Below, one piece after another: positions 24,901-33,225 of a stretch of DNA of 64,000 nucleotides (its first letter is position 1; every line of letters starts with the position of its first letter). Source of the stretch: Pirellulales bacterium (GTDB lineage Bacteria > Planctomycetota > Planctomycetia > Pirellulales > Lacipirellulaceae); the NCBI GenBank assembly GCA_022841705.1, contig JALHQZ010000008.1, positions 89,582-153,581 of the forward strand, read 5' to 3'. A model generated the notes under the pieces. It was not told the DNA's origin and did not search any database. It worked only from the letters and a program-made list of their open reading frames with translations. The translations under genes were made by a program, and so were the position numbers.

Positions 24901-27900
24901 CGATCGTCGCGTGGCGCCACTCGCCAGCGGCCAGCGTGCACGATTTCTTCACCGCCGTGCGGCAAAAATCTTCGTCCAAACGGCGGCCGGCGCTGGGCGT
25001 CGTGCATTGGTCGAAAAAGTCGAACCCCGACACAATCGATAGCACCGGCGCGCTCGGCAGCGGCACCGCGAACCAGTCGGCCGGCAGCAGCGTGTCGTTG
25101 CCATCAAAGTTGTGATCGCACTCGTCCGAGCACTTGCCGCACGAGCAGTCGAGTCGCGGGCGGCAGCTGCCGCCCGACCAGATGTCGTCTGCGCACTCGC
25201 CTTGCTTCGGCTTCTTGAAGAAGCTGCGGTCGTCGGGCGTCTGGAACTGCGCGCCGATAAAAGTAGGGGCAGTGGGTTCCCCCACCGGAGTGACCACAAA
25301 TGCTTCGCTAAGCGGCCGGTTGAAAACGTCTTTGTAGTCCTCAAAAGAGAGGCATGTTTCGACACCGAGTGCCTGCGCACTGGTTTCGAGTGTCTCCATG
25401 GTCCGCAGCTGCACAAAAGCAATACCTCGTGGCAACGAGACTGTCGATTTGGTGACCTTGAAGCAGAACAACCCTTCTTCGTCGAGCGTCGCGACAACCG
25501 TCATTGAGCCATTTCTGGCTGCCGGAAATTGCAAACCAAACTGCGTAAAGTTGGCCGGTACGAGCTCGGCGCGCAGCTTGATCTTGTCGAGAAACGGGCA
25601 GCACGGCAGGCCGTAGGCGGTGTGGTTGTTGCCGTCGTCGCGGCGCTCCTCGGCGCTGCAGAAGCGGCACGGGCCGCACTGGTGCGCACGCTTGTCGTCG
25701 CCGTCTTCGTTGCAATCCTGGCACGGCGCGTCGTTGCGGCACGCGCAGTCGGTCGGCACACACTTGTAGCCGCCCACGCAGTCCTCTAGCGTACGGCACA
25801 TCAAACCATCGTGCACGCCGCCGTAGCAGCCAGGTCGCTCGCCACAGCGCTGTTCGGATTCGCACGTGGGCTGCGATGGTGTTGAAGTCGGCGTTGAAGT
25901 GGGTGTTGAAGTCGGCGGTAAAGTAGGGGTTGGTGTGGGCGACACTGTGGTAGACGGCGTGCTTGTCGTAGACGGAATGGCTGTCATTGTCGGACACATG
26001 ACCAACACGAAGTTGTCGAACACGTTTTTTCCAACACACTGCTGAAGGTCGCAGCAATCCGCCCCAATAACGTGCGACGTAGCCGCCGTCGAACTAAAGC
26101 ATCGACCTTCTGTCGTGTTTTGCACACAAGCGTTGTCGCCAACAGTTCTAATGCAGCAACCGCGCTGGCACGTAGTGGCACCGCAGGTTGCTCCCACAGG
26201 AAAATCGGGTAAAACGGTGCCACCAATGCCAACGCACTCGGCGTCGGTAACGTCCGAGCAAATTTGATCTTTGCAGCAGCGAAACGTTAAGAGGCTTGGC
26301 GTCGATGTCGGAGTGGATGTCGGAGTCGAGGTCGGAGTCAAGGTCGGCGTCGCCTCGGGAGTAGAGGTCGGCGCCTCTGAAGTGGTCGCCGGTGGCATCG
26401 CTGTTGTACCAATCGGTGGGGTTTCGCACGCGGTGAACAACGTAAACGTGCCTCCGTTTGTTGCACTACCAACGGCCTTACACGAACACGTAGGAATGCA
26501 CACACAATCACTGCCTACCGCACCCACGCAGTAAGTCTCGTCGTTTCCACTACCACCAAGGCTGCAAACCGAGGTCTGCACGCCGTTGATTGAAATGCTT
26601 GCAGTGGTGCCATTTCCTGTGTCGGGGATCACGCACTCCTGTTGGCTGTTAACAAGAACTGTTTCCTGTCCCACAAGCAGAACGTAGTTTGCGCATCTGA
26701 CGGCCGGACACTCTGTCGGAGTTGATGTGGGTGTGGCGGTCGGAGTAGCGGTCACCGGCATCGGCGTGGGTTCCGCCGTTGGCGTCGACGTCGGAGTCGA
26801 CGTTGGCGTCGAAGTGGGCGTCGAAGTCGGCGTCGAAGTGGGCGTCGAAGTGGGCGTCGAAGTCGGCGTCGAAGTCGACGTCGAGGTCTTGGTGCTCATG
26901 GTTGCCGGCGGCTTTGGCACGCACGCCTTTTTCGGGTCGTTTTTGCAGACGCACGGTCCGTCTTTGTCGCCCTTGCATGGCGTGTGGTTGTTGTTCTCGC
27001 AACGACCGCGTCCGCGCCCGCCCTCGGTCCAGTCGAGCTTTTTGCAGCGATCGTGCACGCATGGCGTGTGCGGCGAGTTCGGGCACACAAGGTCAGTGTC
27101 GCAGGGCTCCGGTTCGTCGCGCTGCTTCTTGCAGACGCCAATTTCGACGATGGCGAGCGGCTCGGCAAACCAGAAGCCGAGCTTGCCGACGAGTTCGTCG
27201 GCGTCGAGATTCAGCGTCGAGCGGCCGTTTTCTTTGCCGGCGGCGGGCGCCGGAAAGCGTTCCTTAAACTTCTCATCGCCACCCGCATAGCCGCTGAGCA
27301 TCGCGGCGCGGTTCTCGCCCTTTTGCACATTGAGCACGGTGGCAAAGCGCACGTAGACCGGCTCTTTGAAGGTGAGAACCAGGTCGGTGCCTTGCGCGCA
27401 CTGTCCCTGCTGCTCATCGAAAACCACGAGCGTGTTGTCAATTGGCTCGCAGTTGGCAAACGGATTCGGCTTTCCATCGCGAGTCGGAGTGCCGCCATCG
27501 CCGACGCCCGCGCCAAAGTTGGGGCAGTGTTCGTTAGGCGAGAGCCACTCGGCAAACTCTGTGTTGTCGCCATCGCTGTCAAAGAGCCAGAGGTTGTCGA
27601 GCGACTTTGAGCCGCCGTAGCAGTTGGTGTTGAGCGAGACGCGCGAGACACAGTCACCAAAAACCGCCGGCACGCGACCCTCGACAACGCCGGCGGCCAG
27701 GCCGTCATTAAAGTCAATCAGCTCTGGTTTGTAGCCGCGCGGGCACTTTTTGACGTGATTGTACGACTTTTCGCTGTCGCTGTCCTCATCCGAGGCGTGG
27801 CGCTGCGCATTGTGCTTTTCGCGCACGTCGCGCCACAGCGACGACTTCTTCAGTGTCGTGCCGTCGGCTTCGAAAAACGACGCGGCCACACCGGGCAGCG

Positions 27901-28183
27901 CACCAGCGGGCGGCACGCCACCGTAGCGATCGCAAATGTCGAGGCCGGCGCAGCGGTCGTTGCGCCCATCGGTGCAAAAGGCCGATTTTGTGAAGCAGTC
28001 GGCCCGAAAGCCGCCGCAATTGAAGAAACAGCACAGACACCAGTCAGTCGTGCCAACGTTGGGCGATCGCGCTGGCCAGCAGCGATCGCAGCTGAAGCGC
28101 GCCGCCAGCAGCGGTGATAGTGGCTCCGCGTCGACTACCACTGCCGCAAGTCCCGCGACCAGTAGCAGTAGGCAGCTAATCAT
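21971..28183 (-). CDS. Giant secreted Cys-rich mosaic protein, 2070 aa
   Basis: Starts at the ATG at 28183 with a clear signal peptide (MISCLLLLVAGLAAVVVDAE). Residues 30-420 are Cys-rich and contain a module with SPNEHCPNFGAGVGDGG that recurs in the 3903-residue protein. Three Thr/Ser/Pro repeat linkers (STPTSTPT) lie near residues 430-468, 610-631 and 750-771, each between Cys-rich segments. A Ser/Asp/Lys-rich low-complexity stretch is near 1300-1330. Near residue 1700 the sequence VAFDDGHRDRDINDWV carries the D-x-D-x-N-D signature of LruC/DUF4114-type calcium-binding modules. The C-terminus is again Cys-rich (CNSRAACESDASCAGNSCC). No membrane anchor is visible. A glycosylated extracellular or virion-surface fibre is the best reading. 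Confidence 0.85.
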   Translation of the reverse strand: MISCLLLLVAGLAAVVVDAEPLSPLLAARFSCDRCWPARSPNVGTTDWCLCCFFNCGGFRADCFTKSAFCTDGRNDRCAGLDICDRYGGVPPAGALPGVAASFFEADGTTLKKSSLWRDVREKHNAQRHASDEDSDSEKSYNHVKKCPRGYKPELIDFNDGLAAGVVEGRVPAVFGDCVSRVSLNTNCYGGSKSLDNLWLFDSDGDNTEFAEWLSPNEHCPNFGAGVGDGGTPTRDGKPNPFANCEPIDNTLVVFDEQQGQCAQGTDLVLTFKEPVYVRFATVLNVQKGENRAAMLSGYAGGDEKFKERFPAPAAGKENGRSTLNLDADELVGKLGFWFAEPLAIVEIGVCKKQRDEPEPCDTDLVCPNSPHTPCVHDRCKKLDWTEGGRGRGRCENNNHTPCKGDKDGPCVCKNDPKKACVPKPPATMSTKTSTSTSTPTSTPTSTPTSTPTSTPTSTPTSTPTSTPTAEPTPMPVTATPTATPTSTPTECPAVRCANYVLLVGQETVLVNSQQECVIPDTGNGTTASISINGVQTSVCSLGGSGNDETYCVGAVGSDCVCIPTCSCKAVGSATNGGTFTLFTACETPPIGTTAMPPATTSEAPTSTPEATPTLTPTSTPTSTPTSTPSLLTFRCCKDQICSDVTDAECVGIGGTVLPDFPVGATCGATTCQRGCCIRTVGDNACVQNTTEGRCFSSTAATSHVIGADCCDLQQCVGKNVFDNFVLVMCPTMTAIPSTTSTPSTTVSPTPTPTLPPTSTPTSTPTSTPSQPTCESEQRCGERPGCYGGVHDGLMCRTLEDCVGGYKCVPTDCACRNDAPCQDCNEDGDDKRAHQCGPCRFCSAEERRDDGNNHTAYGLPCCPFLDKIKLRAELVPANFTQFGLQFPAARNGSMTVVATLDEEGLFCFKVTKSTVSLPRGIAFVQLRTMETLETSAQALGVETCLSFEDYKDVFNRPLSEAFVVTPVGEPTAPTFIGAQFQTPDDRSFFKKPKQGECADDIWSGGSCRPRLDCSCGKCSDECDHNFDGNDTLLPADWFAVPLPSAPVLSIVSGFDFFDQCTTPSAGRRLDEDFCRTAVKKSCTLAAGEWRHATIEPHVVVGEACVDPVEFDKIAYDIYRIFAAQRLVSVVLETRVADCSSSTPPSSTEVAYLISANDWCSKALPVRADLHAVTCTPHPKGGDVQTTKIDFRAPTTGHYLLVVTSFEHVAFANQTRIPEEDRQQLRCVDYRIKFEAKDQICPAELCELETCRDARDCDAEKCTDFTCAADYGRCILSETRLDGRTSEDRSHDRWRDIIANPDWDDDDDHSSSSSSSKESSSTKDSRQKKSKKSGVCAYQPDGAPCIGVIGDQCQQTTCQSGACKTDVHLPVFNCDCVCPRECDSYLDCDDHDPKTIDLCEPERGVCLNRARPPTPEPTPTPGELFCPPFDIPSTVAENCTTTLTANSVAGVCESNGTCTVSLELGGDAGGTVQQTCLGTSEPCVDAGTGCICSVFPQAVCIRSSGQPATLSALLCQVVPEPPEPSVQRAAVVSADADERVSEASVRLALDRAELAYTAAVFDVYGDNSAAGSPLCASDVEERTIEIDSASAQQAASGGECEAVDAAQECLDGQSAATSALGHQWFDRAWRSLDAASRHAQRQPTSRRALVSACCAQLYYGALARWCGRSGADADHWQLSGARVVREAVGADCVAFDDGHRDRDINDWVAEQRVVEVRAANGELRAINVHVVPLARGGGYTASYALSARGLEISSLGAGANAGCSERARAVLDATFDPAAIRSELERRVPLADGVRVAVFHHVLAAESADAHLLPAGVSESFCVTLTDGGGADVPAYCRAQAAGDVALFDNTRSTLPPATETSLYDELVGVSNYDSSINTRRETRRYAPLYGASAVLTLPEGARDTVVSADNSLRFALRNHDCGAAVVLGDVSPNPLAVRVPAAACASWRWSAEGVPLIEDVRSDAQQCRGGTEGGILECSSAAAGGVCESSGGECAAAPRTAGVPYEYAARYFACSRCNSRAACESDASCAGNSCCDALVLEWYRHAGAADLLYHPARALADVILSGTDDE
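25870..25935. repeat. Thr/Ser/Pro coding repeat, third block
   Basis: Tandem 12-bp-type units (GTCGGCGTTGAA, GTGGGTGTTGAA) coding STPT on the minus strand, between two Cys-rich segments of the 2070-residue protein. Confidence 0.8.
26292..26352. repeat. Thr/Ser/Pro coding repeat, second block
   Basis: Units such as GTCGGAGTGGAT and GTCGGAGTCGAG code for STPTSTPT on the minus strand. Confidence 0.8.
26776..26890. repeat. Thr/Ser/Pro coding repeat, first block
   Basis: About nine tandem 12-bp units of the type GTCGGCGTCGAA code for STPT on the minus strand. High identity between units suggests recent expansion or contraction. Confidence 0.85.
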
Positions 28184-28203
28184 CGTTCCAGTTCTCTGCT
28201 GTT

Positions 28204-29229
28204 TTATGACCAAACCTGCTCTTTCCGCTTTTTCGGCCGTTTGGCGCGCGAAACTGTCGGCTTTCGCCTGCGCGCTGCCAGAAGGGCTAGCAAGTCAGGC
28301 ACCTCGGCCGCTGGCTCTTCGGCCGCTGGCTCTTCGGCAGTGGCGGGAGTTGGCACCAAAGTGGCGCTGTTCAGCAGTGGGTAAGAGTTGGCAAAGTAGT
28401 CGCGCGCCAAATCGTCGAGCGGATGCGGCCGCGGGATTCCTTCTTCGGAATTGACTCGCACGACGTAGGCGTCAATCTCCTCCGTACCGGCAAGCTCAGT
28501 CAGACGTGCGTGCATCCAGCCGAGCTGCATCTGGTGCTGATTGTAGGCAGTGTGTTCGATTGGCCCGCCGCCACCCAGCGTCAGTACGTCGGTGTAGTGG
28601 TAAGCGTAGCCGGTCTTCAGCTCAATCAGCACGAGGCGCCGCTCCTCCAGACTGTAGCAGACGACATCGGCCCACGTGCGCACGGTGCGCTGATCGGCCG
28701 ACCAGAGCGGCAGCTGAGCATCGAGTGGCAGCCAGCGCCTCTGATAGAGGTACATGAAGAACCACTTGCTGTAGCGGTGCAGCGAGCTGGCCAGCGGCGC
28801 TACCTGATCGTTGATTGTTGCAATGATTTCGCGGTCGGCGCGCTTGCCGAGCTCTTTGTTGGAGCGCGCACGTTCGCCCTTTTCGCGCTCACGCGGCATC
28901 GTGTTGCCGCTGGCAACCACTGCCTTCCATTCGGCATCGGTGACTGGCCAGCCCAACAGCAGACCGAGGTGTCGCAGTAGGCCGCTCGCGCCCCAACTGT
29001 CGCTGTTGATGCGGTGCGTTTCGTGAAGACGAGCGGCCAATTTCTCGTACTCGACGAGCAACGGATGCGCACCAAAGAGTTCGCGTGCCTCGTCGGTGCC
29101 TGGGTTGGCACGCGCGCGGCGCATCGTTCGCGCAAACAACTGCGCCGCGCGACTCTGAATCGGCTCTGGCGGCGGCGGCAAATGCGAGCGGTACTCGTAG
29201 CTGCCGCCAACCTGCGTGCTGCGAATCAT
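28204..29229 (-). CDS. PD-(D/E)XK nuclease-like protein
   Basis: 341 residues. Residues about 185-235 carry the elements of the PD-(D/E)XK fold: TWADVVCYSLEE (the Asp), RLVLIELKTGYAYHY (the E-x-K) near 201, and YNQHQMQLGWMHARL (the Gln helix) near 231. This order resembles viral alkaline-exonuclease or RecB-like nucleases that process DNA ends. The N-terminal half is helical and of unknown role. The tail is Lys/Arg-rich (ARRRKPTVSRAKRPKKRKEQ), suited to DNA binding or nuclear import. It ends 20 bp upstream of the ATG of the giant secreted gene, which lies next on the same strand. Nuclease activity is a motif-based prediction. Confidence 0.75.
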   Translation of the reverse strand: MIRSTQVGGSYEYRSHLPPPPEPIQSRAAQLFARTMRRARANPGTDEARELFGAHPLLVEYEKLAARLHETHRINSDSWGASGLLRHLGLLLGWPVTDAEWKAVVASGNTMPREREKGERARSNKELGKRADREIIATINDQVAPLASSLHRYSKWFFMYLYQRRWLPLDAQLPLWSADQRTVRTWADVVCYSLEERRLVLIELKTGYAYHYTDVLTLGGGGPIEHTAYNQHQMQLGWMHARLTELAGTEEIDAYVVRVNSEEGIPRPHPLDDLARDYFANSYPLLNSATLVPTPATAEEPAAEEPAAEVPDLLALLAARRRKPTVSRAKRPKKRKEQVWS

Positions 29230-29238
29230 TCTTTCTTT

Positions 29239-29793
29239 CTATCCTAAAAATACGAGCGCCAGCAGTACGTTGACAGCGACGAGTGCAAAGAATGCCAAGC
29301 GGAAGCGCGCGGGGCGCGAGCGCGGAAAGCCGATTGATTCGAGGAAAAAGTGCTGGCGTGTGCGGTAGGTGCGCGGCGCGGCGTCGCTCAGCTGATCGGC
29401 ACTGGCATCAATGCGCACTTCGGCTCGATAGACGTTGCGCTCTAAAATGTCGAGCTTGTCACCGTGCTCGGCCACCATTTCCAGTACGCTCGCAAAGAGC
29501 TCGCTGACGCGCGCCAGCTGCGCCTGCACACCCGCCAATTGCACATCTCTCAGTGGTGGTTGCGAGTGTTGTGGAATGCGGCGCTCGAGCCATTCGGTCT
29601 GACGCCGAATCAGCATTTGCTCGACGAGACAAAAGTGCAGACGCTGTTGGTCGTTGCCGTCTTGTGCGCGGCGCACGGCGTGCAGCGCCACGCCAAAGGC
29701 CTGCTCGGCCGGCAGACGCGTTTGTGCGCCGGCAAGCGTCTGCTCTGCGAGCTCGAGCGCCGCCAGTCGCGCCGCCTGCTCTCTATTGGGCAC
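29239..29793 (-). CDS. Syntaxin-like Qa-SNARE, tail-anchored
   Basis: Up to 184 residues if translation starts at the GTG at 29793; no ATG lies upstream in frame, and the first internal ATG (29619) would give 126 residues. Residues about 97-148 match the SNARE motif of endosomal syntaxins (7/12 type): VSELFASVLEMVAEHGDKLD, then ILERNVYRAEVRIDASADQL, then a basic juxtamembrane segment and a C-terminal anchor (FFALVAVNVLLALVFLG). In syntaxins the centre reads EQGDxID with the zero-layer Gln; here it is EHGDKLD, with His in that place. SNAREs drive membrane fusion and sort vesicles. A viral Qa-like SNARE could redirect endosomal membranes; a His zero layer may instead make it inhibitory. Confidence 0.78.
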   Translation of the reverse strand: MPNREQAARLAALELAEQTLAGAQTRLPAEQAFGVALHAVRRAQDGNDQQRLHFCLVEQMLIRRQTEWLERRIPQHSQPPLRDVQLAGVQAQLARVSELFASVLEMVAEHGDKLDILERNVYRAEVRIDASADQLSDAAPRTYRTRQHFFLESIGFPRSRPARFRLAFFALVAVNVLLALVFLG

Positions 29794-29925
29794 CTGAGCG
29801 CACCGCGACTCGTTAGCGCGCGCTGTTAGCTGGCGAAATTCGGCAGTTCTGTCGCGCGAGCAACTCGTGAGAAACTTTGTCGTAACGCAAGAGGCAAAGT
29901 TGATCGAAAAAGAAAAAGCACAACG

Positions 29926-31554
29926 ATGTCTAGTTGGCTACCAGCGCTTCTGCTTCTGCTGCTTTCGATCGAGCGGGTGCGCGGTACGCCGCCTTCGTGC
30001 GCCATTCTCTTCTGCGGCGAAGGAGAGGCGTGCGCCGAGCCGTTTGCCAACGTGTGGCTGGCGGCGGCGCAGGACGAAGCGGTGCGCGTCTATCACACGC
30101 TCAACGGCGGTCAGCTGAAAGGCGGCTGCACCGTCGCCATCGCCGACCCGGATCGCTTCATTGCGCCGCTCGACGTGCCTGTCGATACGCTGATTTGTTT
30201 GGACGCGAAAGTGGCGCCAACCGACTGTGCGTTTAAGAAGTGCAAGTACGAAGATCATCCGGAGCTCTTCGAAGACGATCCGTGCAAAGAGGGCGAAAAG
30301 GCCGAGAAGCACAAGCGCGCCGAACTCGACCACTCGGCGTGCCGACCGTTTTCCTCGTGGCTCGCCATTGCAATCGCCAAGCTGACGCGCGCGCTCGACC
30401 TGGCCGAGGCGGGCCAGTTTGACGAAGCGGCCTCGTACGCGTGCGTCGCCGAGTACCTCTTCTCACAGCTCTCGCTGCGCATCGACCATCTGTTCGCAGA
30501 CAGCAAACTGACGTTTCTCAATGCGTTTGCGCGCCAAAATCACCGCTACCGCCACGTTGTCGGCGGCTCGCAGACGGCGATGTTTGAGGGCGAACTCAGT
30601 GTCGTCGTGCGTGCCGTGCAGTCGCTGCGCTCTTGCGGCGCCGAAGAGGCGCCTGGCGTCTCCTCTGTCCTCCTCTACTCGTCGTTTGACGGCGGCGCTG
30701 AGGACGAAAAAGTGGTGCCGGCGACACAGCTGCTCTGGGCGATCACGGGCACACTGGGTCCCTTCAGCACAACGCTGCCGCCGAGCAATCTGTGCGCGAA
30801 AAACGACGAGCCGACCGACCAGGAGCTGGTGTTTGATGCGGCGCGCCGCTTCCCTGAGCTGACGCTCAAGGATCGCGTGGCAGTGCTTGGCGACGGCAGG
30901 CAGCGCTTCTACATCGATCTGCGCCCGCTCGCCGGCGCACCAAACGTCGTTTTGTTCGAAGGTCTGCAGACGGCGAAAGCCGCCGTCTCTGTTGCGCAGC
31001 TCGATTTGCGCGTGCCGTTTGTGGAGCGCACCGAGCTCGAAAGCTCAATTCACCCGGCTCTCTATCTGCGGCTGGCCGACGGCGACGTGTGCAGCGATGT
31101 CGAGGCGCTCATCGTGCCGCCGCCCGCCGAAGGCGACGAGGCAACTGTCGAGGCGCTCGCCAGCGCTAGCAAAGTGCCACTGACGCTGGCGCCCGGCGCA
31201 TCGCAGTGCGTCGGCGGCTCGCGCGCCGGTCAGAGCTGCACGCAGCTGAGCGAGTGCGGCGCGGGCTTGGCTTGCCGCCGCAAACCGTTTGGTCCGCGCA
31301 ACATTGCCTTTTGCTACGACGGAGTCGCCTGGGACGAAACACGCGCCTGCGCATTCGCCGACGCCGACGATCAGTGCCCGTACGGCGAGTGTATCGGGCT
31401 CGTCAGTGGCTTGGAGGGCGGTGCCTTTCCGTTTCTGTATTTCTACAAGAGCAGCAACTGCGGCAGCGATGCGCGCGACGCGGCAACGTGTGGCGAGCCG
31501 CGCGTCGCCGACTGGCACGCCTACCCGAATGAAAACCTGCGCACCGAACTCTGA
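29926..31554 (+). CDS. Secreted Cys-rich protein, 542 aa
   Basis: The ATG at 29926 follows an A-rich leader (GAAAAAGAAAAAGCACAACG). It starts with a signal peptide (MSSWLPALLLLLLSIERVRG). Residues 125-185 form a helical segment (WLAIAIAKLTRALDLAEAGQ, FDEAASYACVAEYLF) that resembles a segment of the 3903-residue protein (RQFYSNGRYKQARQSSCCAE). The C-terminal part has CVGGSRAGQSCTQLSECGAG and CPYGECIGL, again matching CVGGDSAAARCSEAQECAGG and CPYGRCYGY in that giant. It looks like a smaller member of the same surface-protein family, without the Pro/Thr linkers. No membrane anchor is seen. Confidence 0.8.
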   Translation: MSSWLPALLLLLLSIERVRGTPPSCAILFCGEGEACAEPFANVWLAAAQDEAVRVYHTLNGGQLKGGCTVAIADPDRFIAPLDVPVDTLICLDAKVAPTDCAFKKCKYEDHPELFEDDPCKEGEKAEKHKRAELDHSACRPFSSWLAIAIAKLTRALDLAEAGQFDEAASYACVAEYLFSQLSLRIDHLFADSKLTFLNAFARQNHRYRHVVGGSQTAMFEGELSVVVRAVQSLRSCGAEEAPGVSSVLLYSSFDGGAEDEKVVPATQLLWAITGTLGPFSTTLPPSNLCAKNDEPTDQELVFDAARRFPELTLKDRVAVLGDGRQRFYIDLRPLAGAPNVVLFEGLQTAKAAVSVAQLDLRVPFVERTELESSIHPALYLRLADGDVCSDVEALIVPPPAEGDEATVEALASASKVPLTLAPGASQCVGGSRAGQSCTQLSECGAGLACRRKPFGPRNIAFCYDGVAWDETRACAFADADDQCPYGECIGLVSGLEGGAFPFLYFYKSSNCGSDARDAATCGEPRVADWHAYPNENLRTEL

Positions 31555-31569
31555 TCGGCCATTCACTTT

Positions 31570-32721
31570 TCACGAGGTTGCCTGTGGCTGCTGCTTTCTT
31601 CGCCGCACTTTCACACCGTGGTGCGCGGGCACGTTTTCCGAAGACTGGTGAAGTGGATTGGAAATGCTGAGACTCGAGGAGCGTCGGCGTTCGGTCAGCG
31701 CCGCCGCCTGCTTCACGCCAAGGCGCGAGAAGGCGTCGATCCGCAACAGACCGTGAATAGCTGCGCGCCACGATGCAGTGTGTTTCGGTAGTCCGGCGAG
31801 CTCGTGCTCAATAGCGAATTGCCAGCGCAAATCCTGATCAAAACCGCGGCGCGCTGCCTCGGCCGCGACTTCGACAAGCTTGACCTTGGCACGGCGGTCT
31901 TGTAGGCGAGCCGAGGCTATTTCCAGTAGCACCACACCAACGGACCAGGCGTCGGCGGCGAAACTGGGCCGCACCGGCTCACGGCCCGCATTGTAGAGCT
32001 CTGGCGGCAAATAGATTGTACTGCCGACAACTCGCTGCGCATGTGCCGCGTGGCTGTGAATCATTACGGCGCAGCCAAAGTCACAGAGCACGAGCGCTTC
32101 GTTGCTGCGAATCAGCAAATTCTCCGGCTTGATGTCGCGGTGCACAATATTGAGTGTGTGTAGCGCATCGACTGCCGCACACAGCTCCGTGCACCAGCGC
32201 AGCAGAGGCAGATTCGCGAGTGCGTCGGTGGCACTGAGAGAGCCGAGTTTGCGCAGCAGATCGCCGCCGCCACCAATAAACTCCTGTGCGATTGCAAAGT
32301 CGTAGAAGCGGTTGCCGCTATCGAGTTTCTCATCAACCAGCGAGTCGATAAACTCTGGAAAGTGCTGTGAACAGAGCGTCGATGCGCGCGCCATCATAAG
32401 CGCCTCCTCTATCGCATCTTGCAGCTCTGCGACTGTGTTGCAGTGCCGCTGCTTGACCGCCACAGGTCGCTCGCAATCGCGCAAATCGATTGCCATCACC
32501 ACGGTGCCATCACCACCCCGACCAATCTCTGCGCCGAGTCGAAAGCGGCCACCGAGCAACAACGCCGCATCACTGTGAGCCGCCGATGACGAGGTCGATT
32601 CATCAGACGTAAAACTGCTCTCGCGTCTCAGTCGGTTCTCGCGCGTTGCTTGCTCCTGCGCCGCGCTATTTAGCGCATCAATCAGAGGTGCATTCGACTC
32701 TGGCGTAGGCAGAGAAAGCAT
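31570..32721 (-). CDS. Serine/threonine protein kinase
   Basis: 383 residues from the ATG at 32721; the longer frame has only a GTG start inside an AT-rich leader. All kinase hallmarks are present: glycine loop GRGGDGTVV at 68-76, VAVK with Lys90, the catalytic loop HRDIKPEN at 194-201, DFG at 214-216, and GSTIYLPPEL in place of the usual APE. DAWSVGVVLLEIASAR follows. The loop (Lys in HRDIKPEN) marks it as a Ser/Thr kinase, and it appears catalytically competent. The N-terminal 55 residues are Ser-rich and likely flexible. Viral kinases of this kind often phosphorylate virion or host regulatory proteins. It is convergent with the secreted Cys-rich gene, with 15 bp between stops. Confidence 0.92.
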   Translation of the reverse strand: MLSLPTPESNAPLIDALNSAAQEQATRENRLRRESSFTSDESTSSSAAHSDAALLLGGRFRLGAEIGRGGDGTVVMAIDLRDCERPVAVKQRHCNTVAELQDAIEEALMMARASTLCSQHFPEFIDSLVDEKLDSGNRFYDFAIAQEFIGGGGDLLRKLGSLSATDALANLPLLRWCTELCAAVDALHTLNIVHRDIKPENLLIRSNEALVLCDFGCAVMIHSHAAHAQRVVGSTIYLPPELYNAGREPVRPSFAADAWSVGVVLLEIASARLQDRRAKVKLVEVAAEAARRGFDQDLRWQFAIEHELAGLPKHTASWRAAIHGLLRIDAFSRLGVKQAAALTERRRSSSLSISNPLHQSSENVPAHHGVKVRRRKQQPQATS

Positions 32722-32955
32722 TCCCAGAACACCGCGGTCGATTCGCACTGCACCAGAGAGAGAAAAAAAAGTTTGGGAAAACGGATATAGTTTTTGGAAA
32801 AACACGCAATATTATTATAGCTACGTTTCTTCTCCTTAGTTCTCGCTTGCGCGTCGCTCAAGCTGCGCTGCAGTAATGGCGATGCGCGTTTTTCAATTGG
32901 CGTCGATGTAGTCATCAGAGGCAATTACAAATCATTCCTTTTTCATTCCCATTTT
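32722..32955. other. AT-rich leader region of the kinase, possible small ORF
   Basis: This 234-bp spacer precedes the kinase. It contains an ATG at 32915 opening a frame (MTTSTPIEKRASPLLQRSLS) that continues into the kinase coding region in another phase and ends at 32682. The second half of that frame is an AT-rich, promoter-like sequence, so I do not call a gene. Confidence 0.4.
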
Positions 32956-33198
32956 TCACGGTGCAGTACCAGTGTCCCACTCGCACACGCGCGCCTCACA
33001 CATCTGTTTGACAATGATAGGGTAATTCGGACCGGCGAGCTCGCGCAGCGTCTGATCGATGACCCAGTGCAGATTTCGAGCGTCTTTGTTGTCGCCAAGC
33101 ATCACCAGCGTCGTCAGAGCTCTCAGAATACGACCTCTGGCGTCTTCGAGGTCACTAATGCTCTCGGCCGCTTCCACGCGCGCACACTTTTCACTCAT
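32956..33198 (-). CDS. Small unknown protein, 80 aa
   Basis: Starts at the ATG at 33198 (MSEKCARVEAAESISDLEDA). It is largely helical and charged, with one probable helical hairpin (ARGRILRALTTLVMLGDNKD, then LHWVIDQTLRELAG). No signal or membrane segment. It lies in a same-strand row of short and long genes with spacers under 30 bp, which supports it as real. Confidence 0.6.
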   Translation of the reverse strand: MSEKCARVEAAESISDLEDARGRILRALTTLVMLGDNKDARNLHWVIDQTLRELAGPNYPIIVKQMCEARVCEWDTGTAP

Positions 33199-33225
33199 TC
33201 TTGTTGCTCGAATCAAACTCCATTT

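Noticed and set aside
32682..32915. 77-residue frame upstream of and overlapping the protein kinase
   Set aside because: Overlaps the kinase start in another phase and its second half is promoter-like AT-rich sequence; kept only as a remark on the leader.
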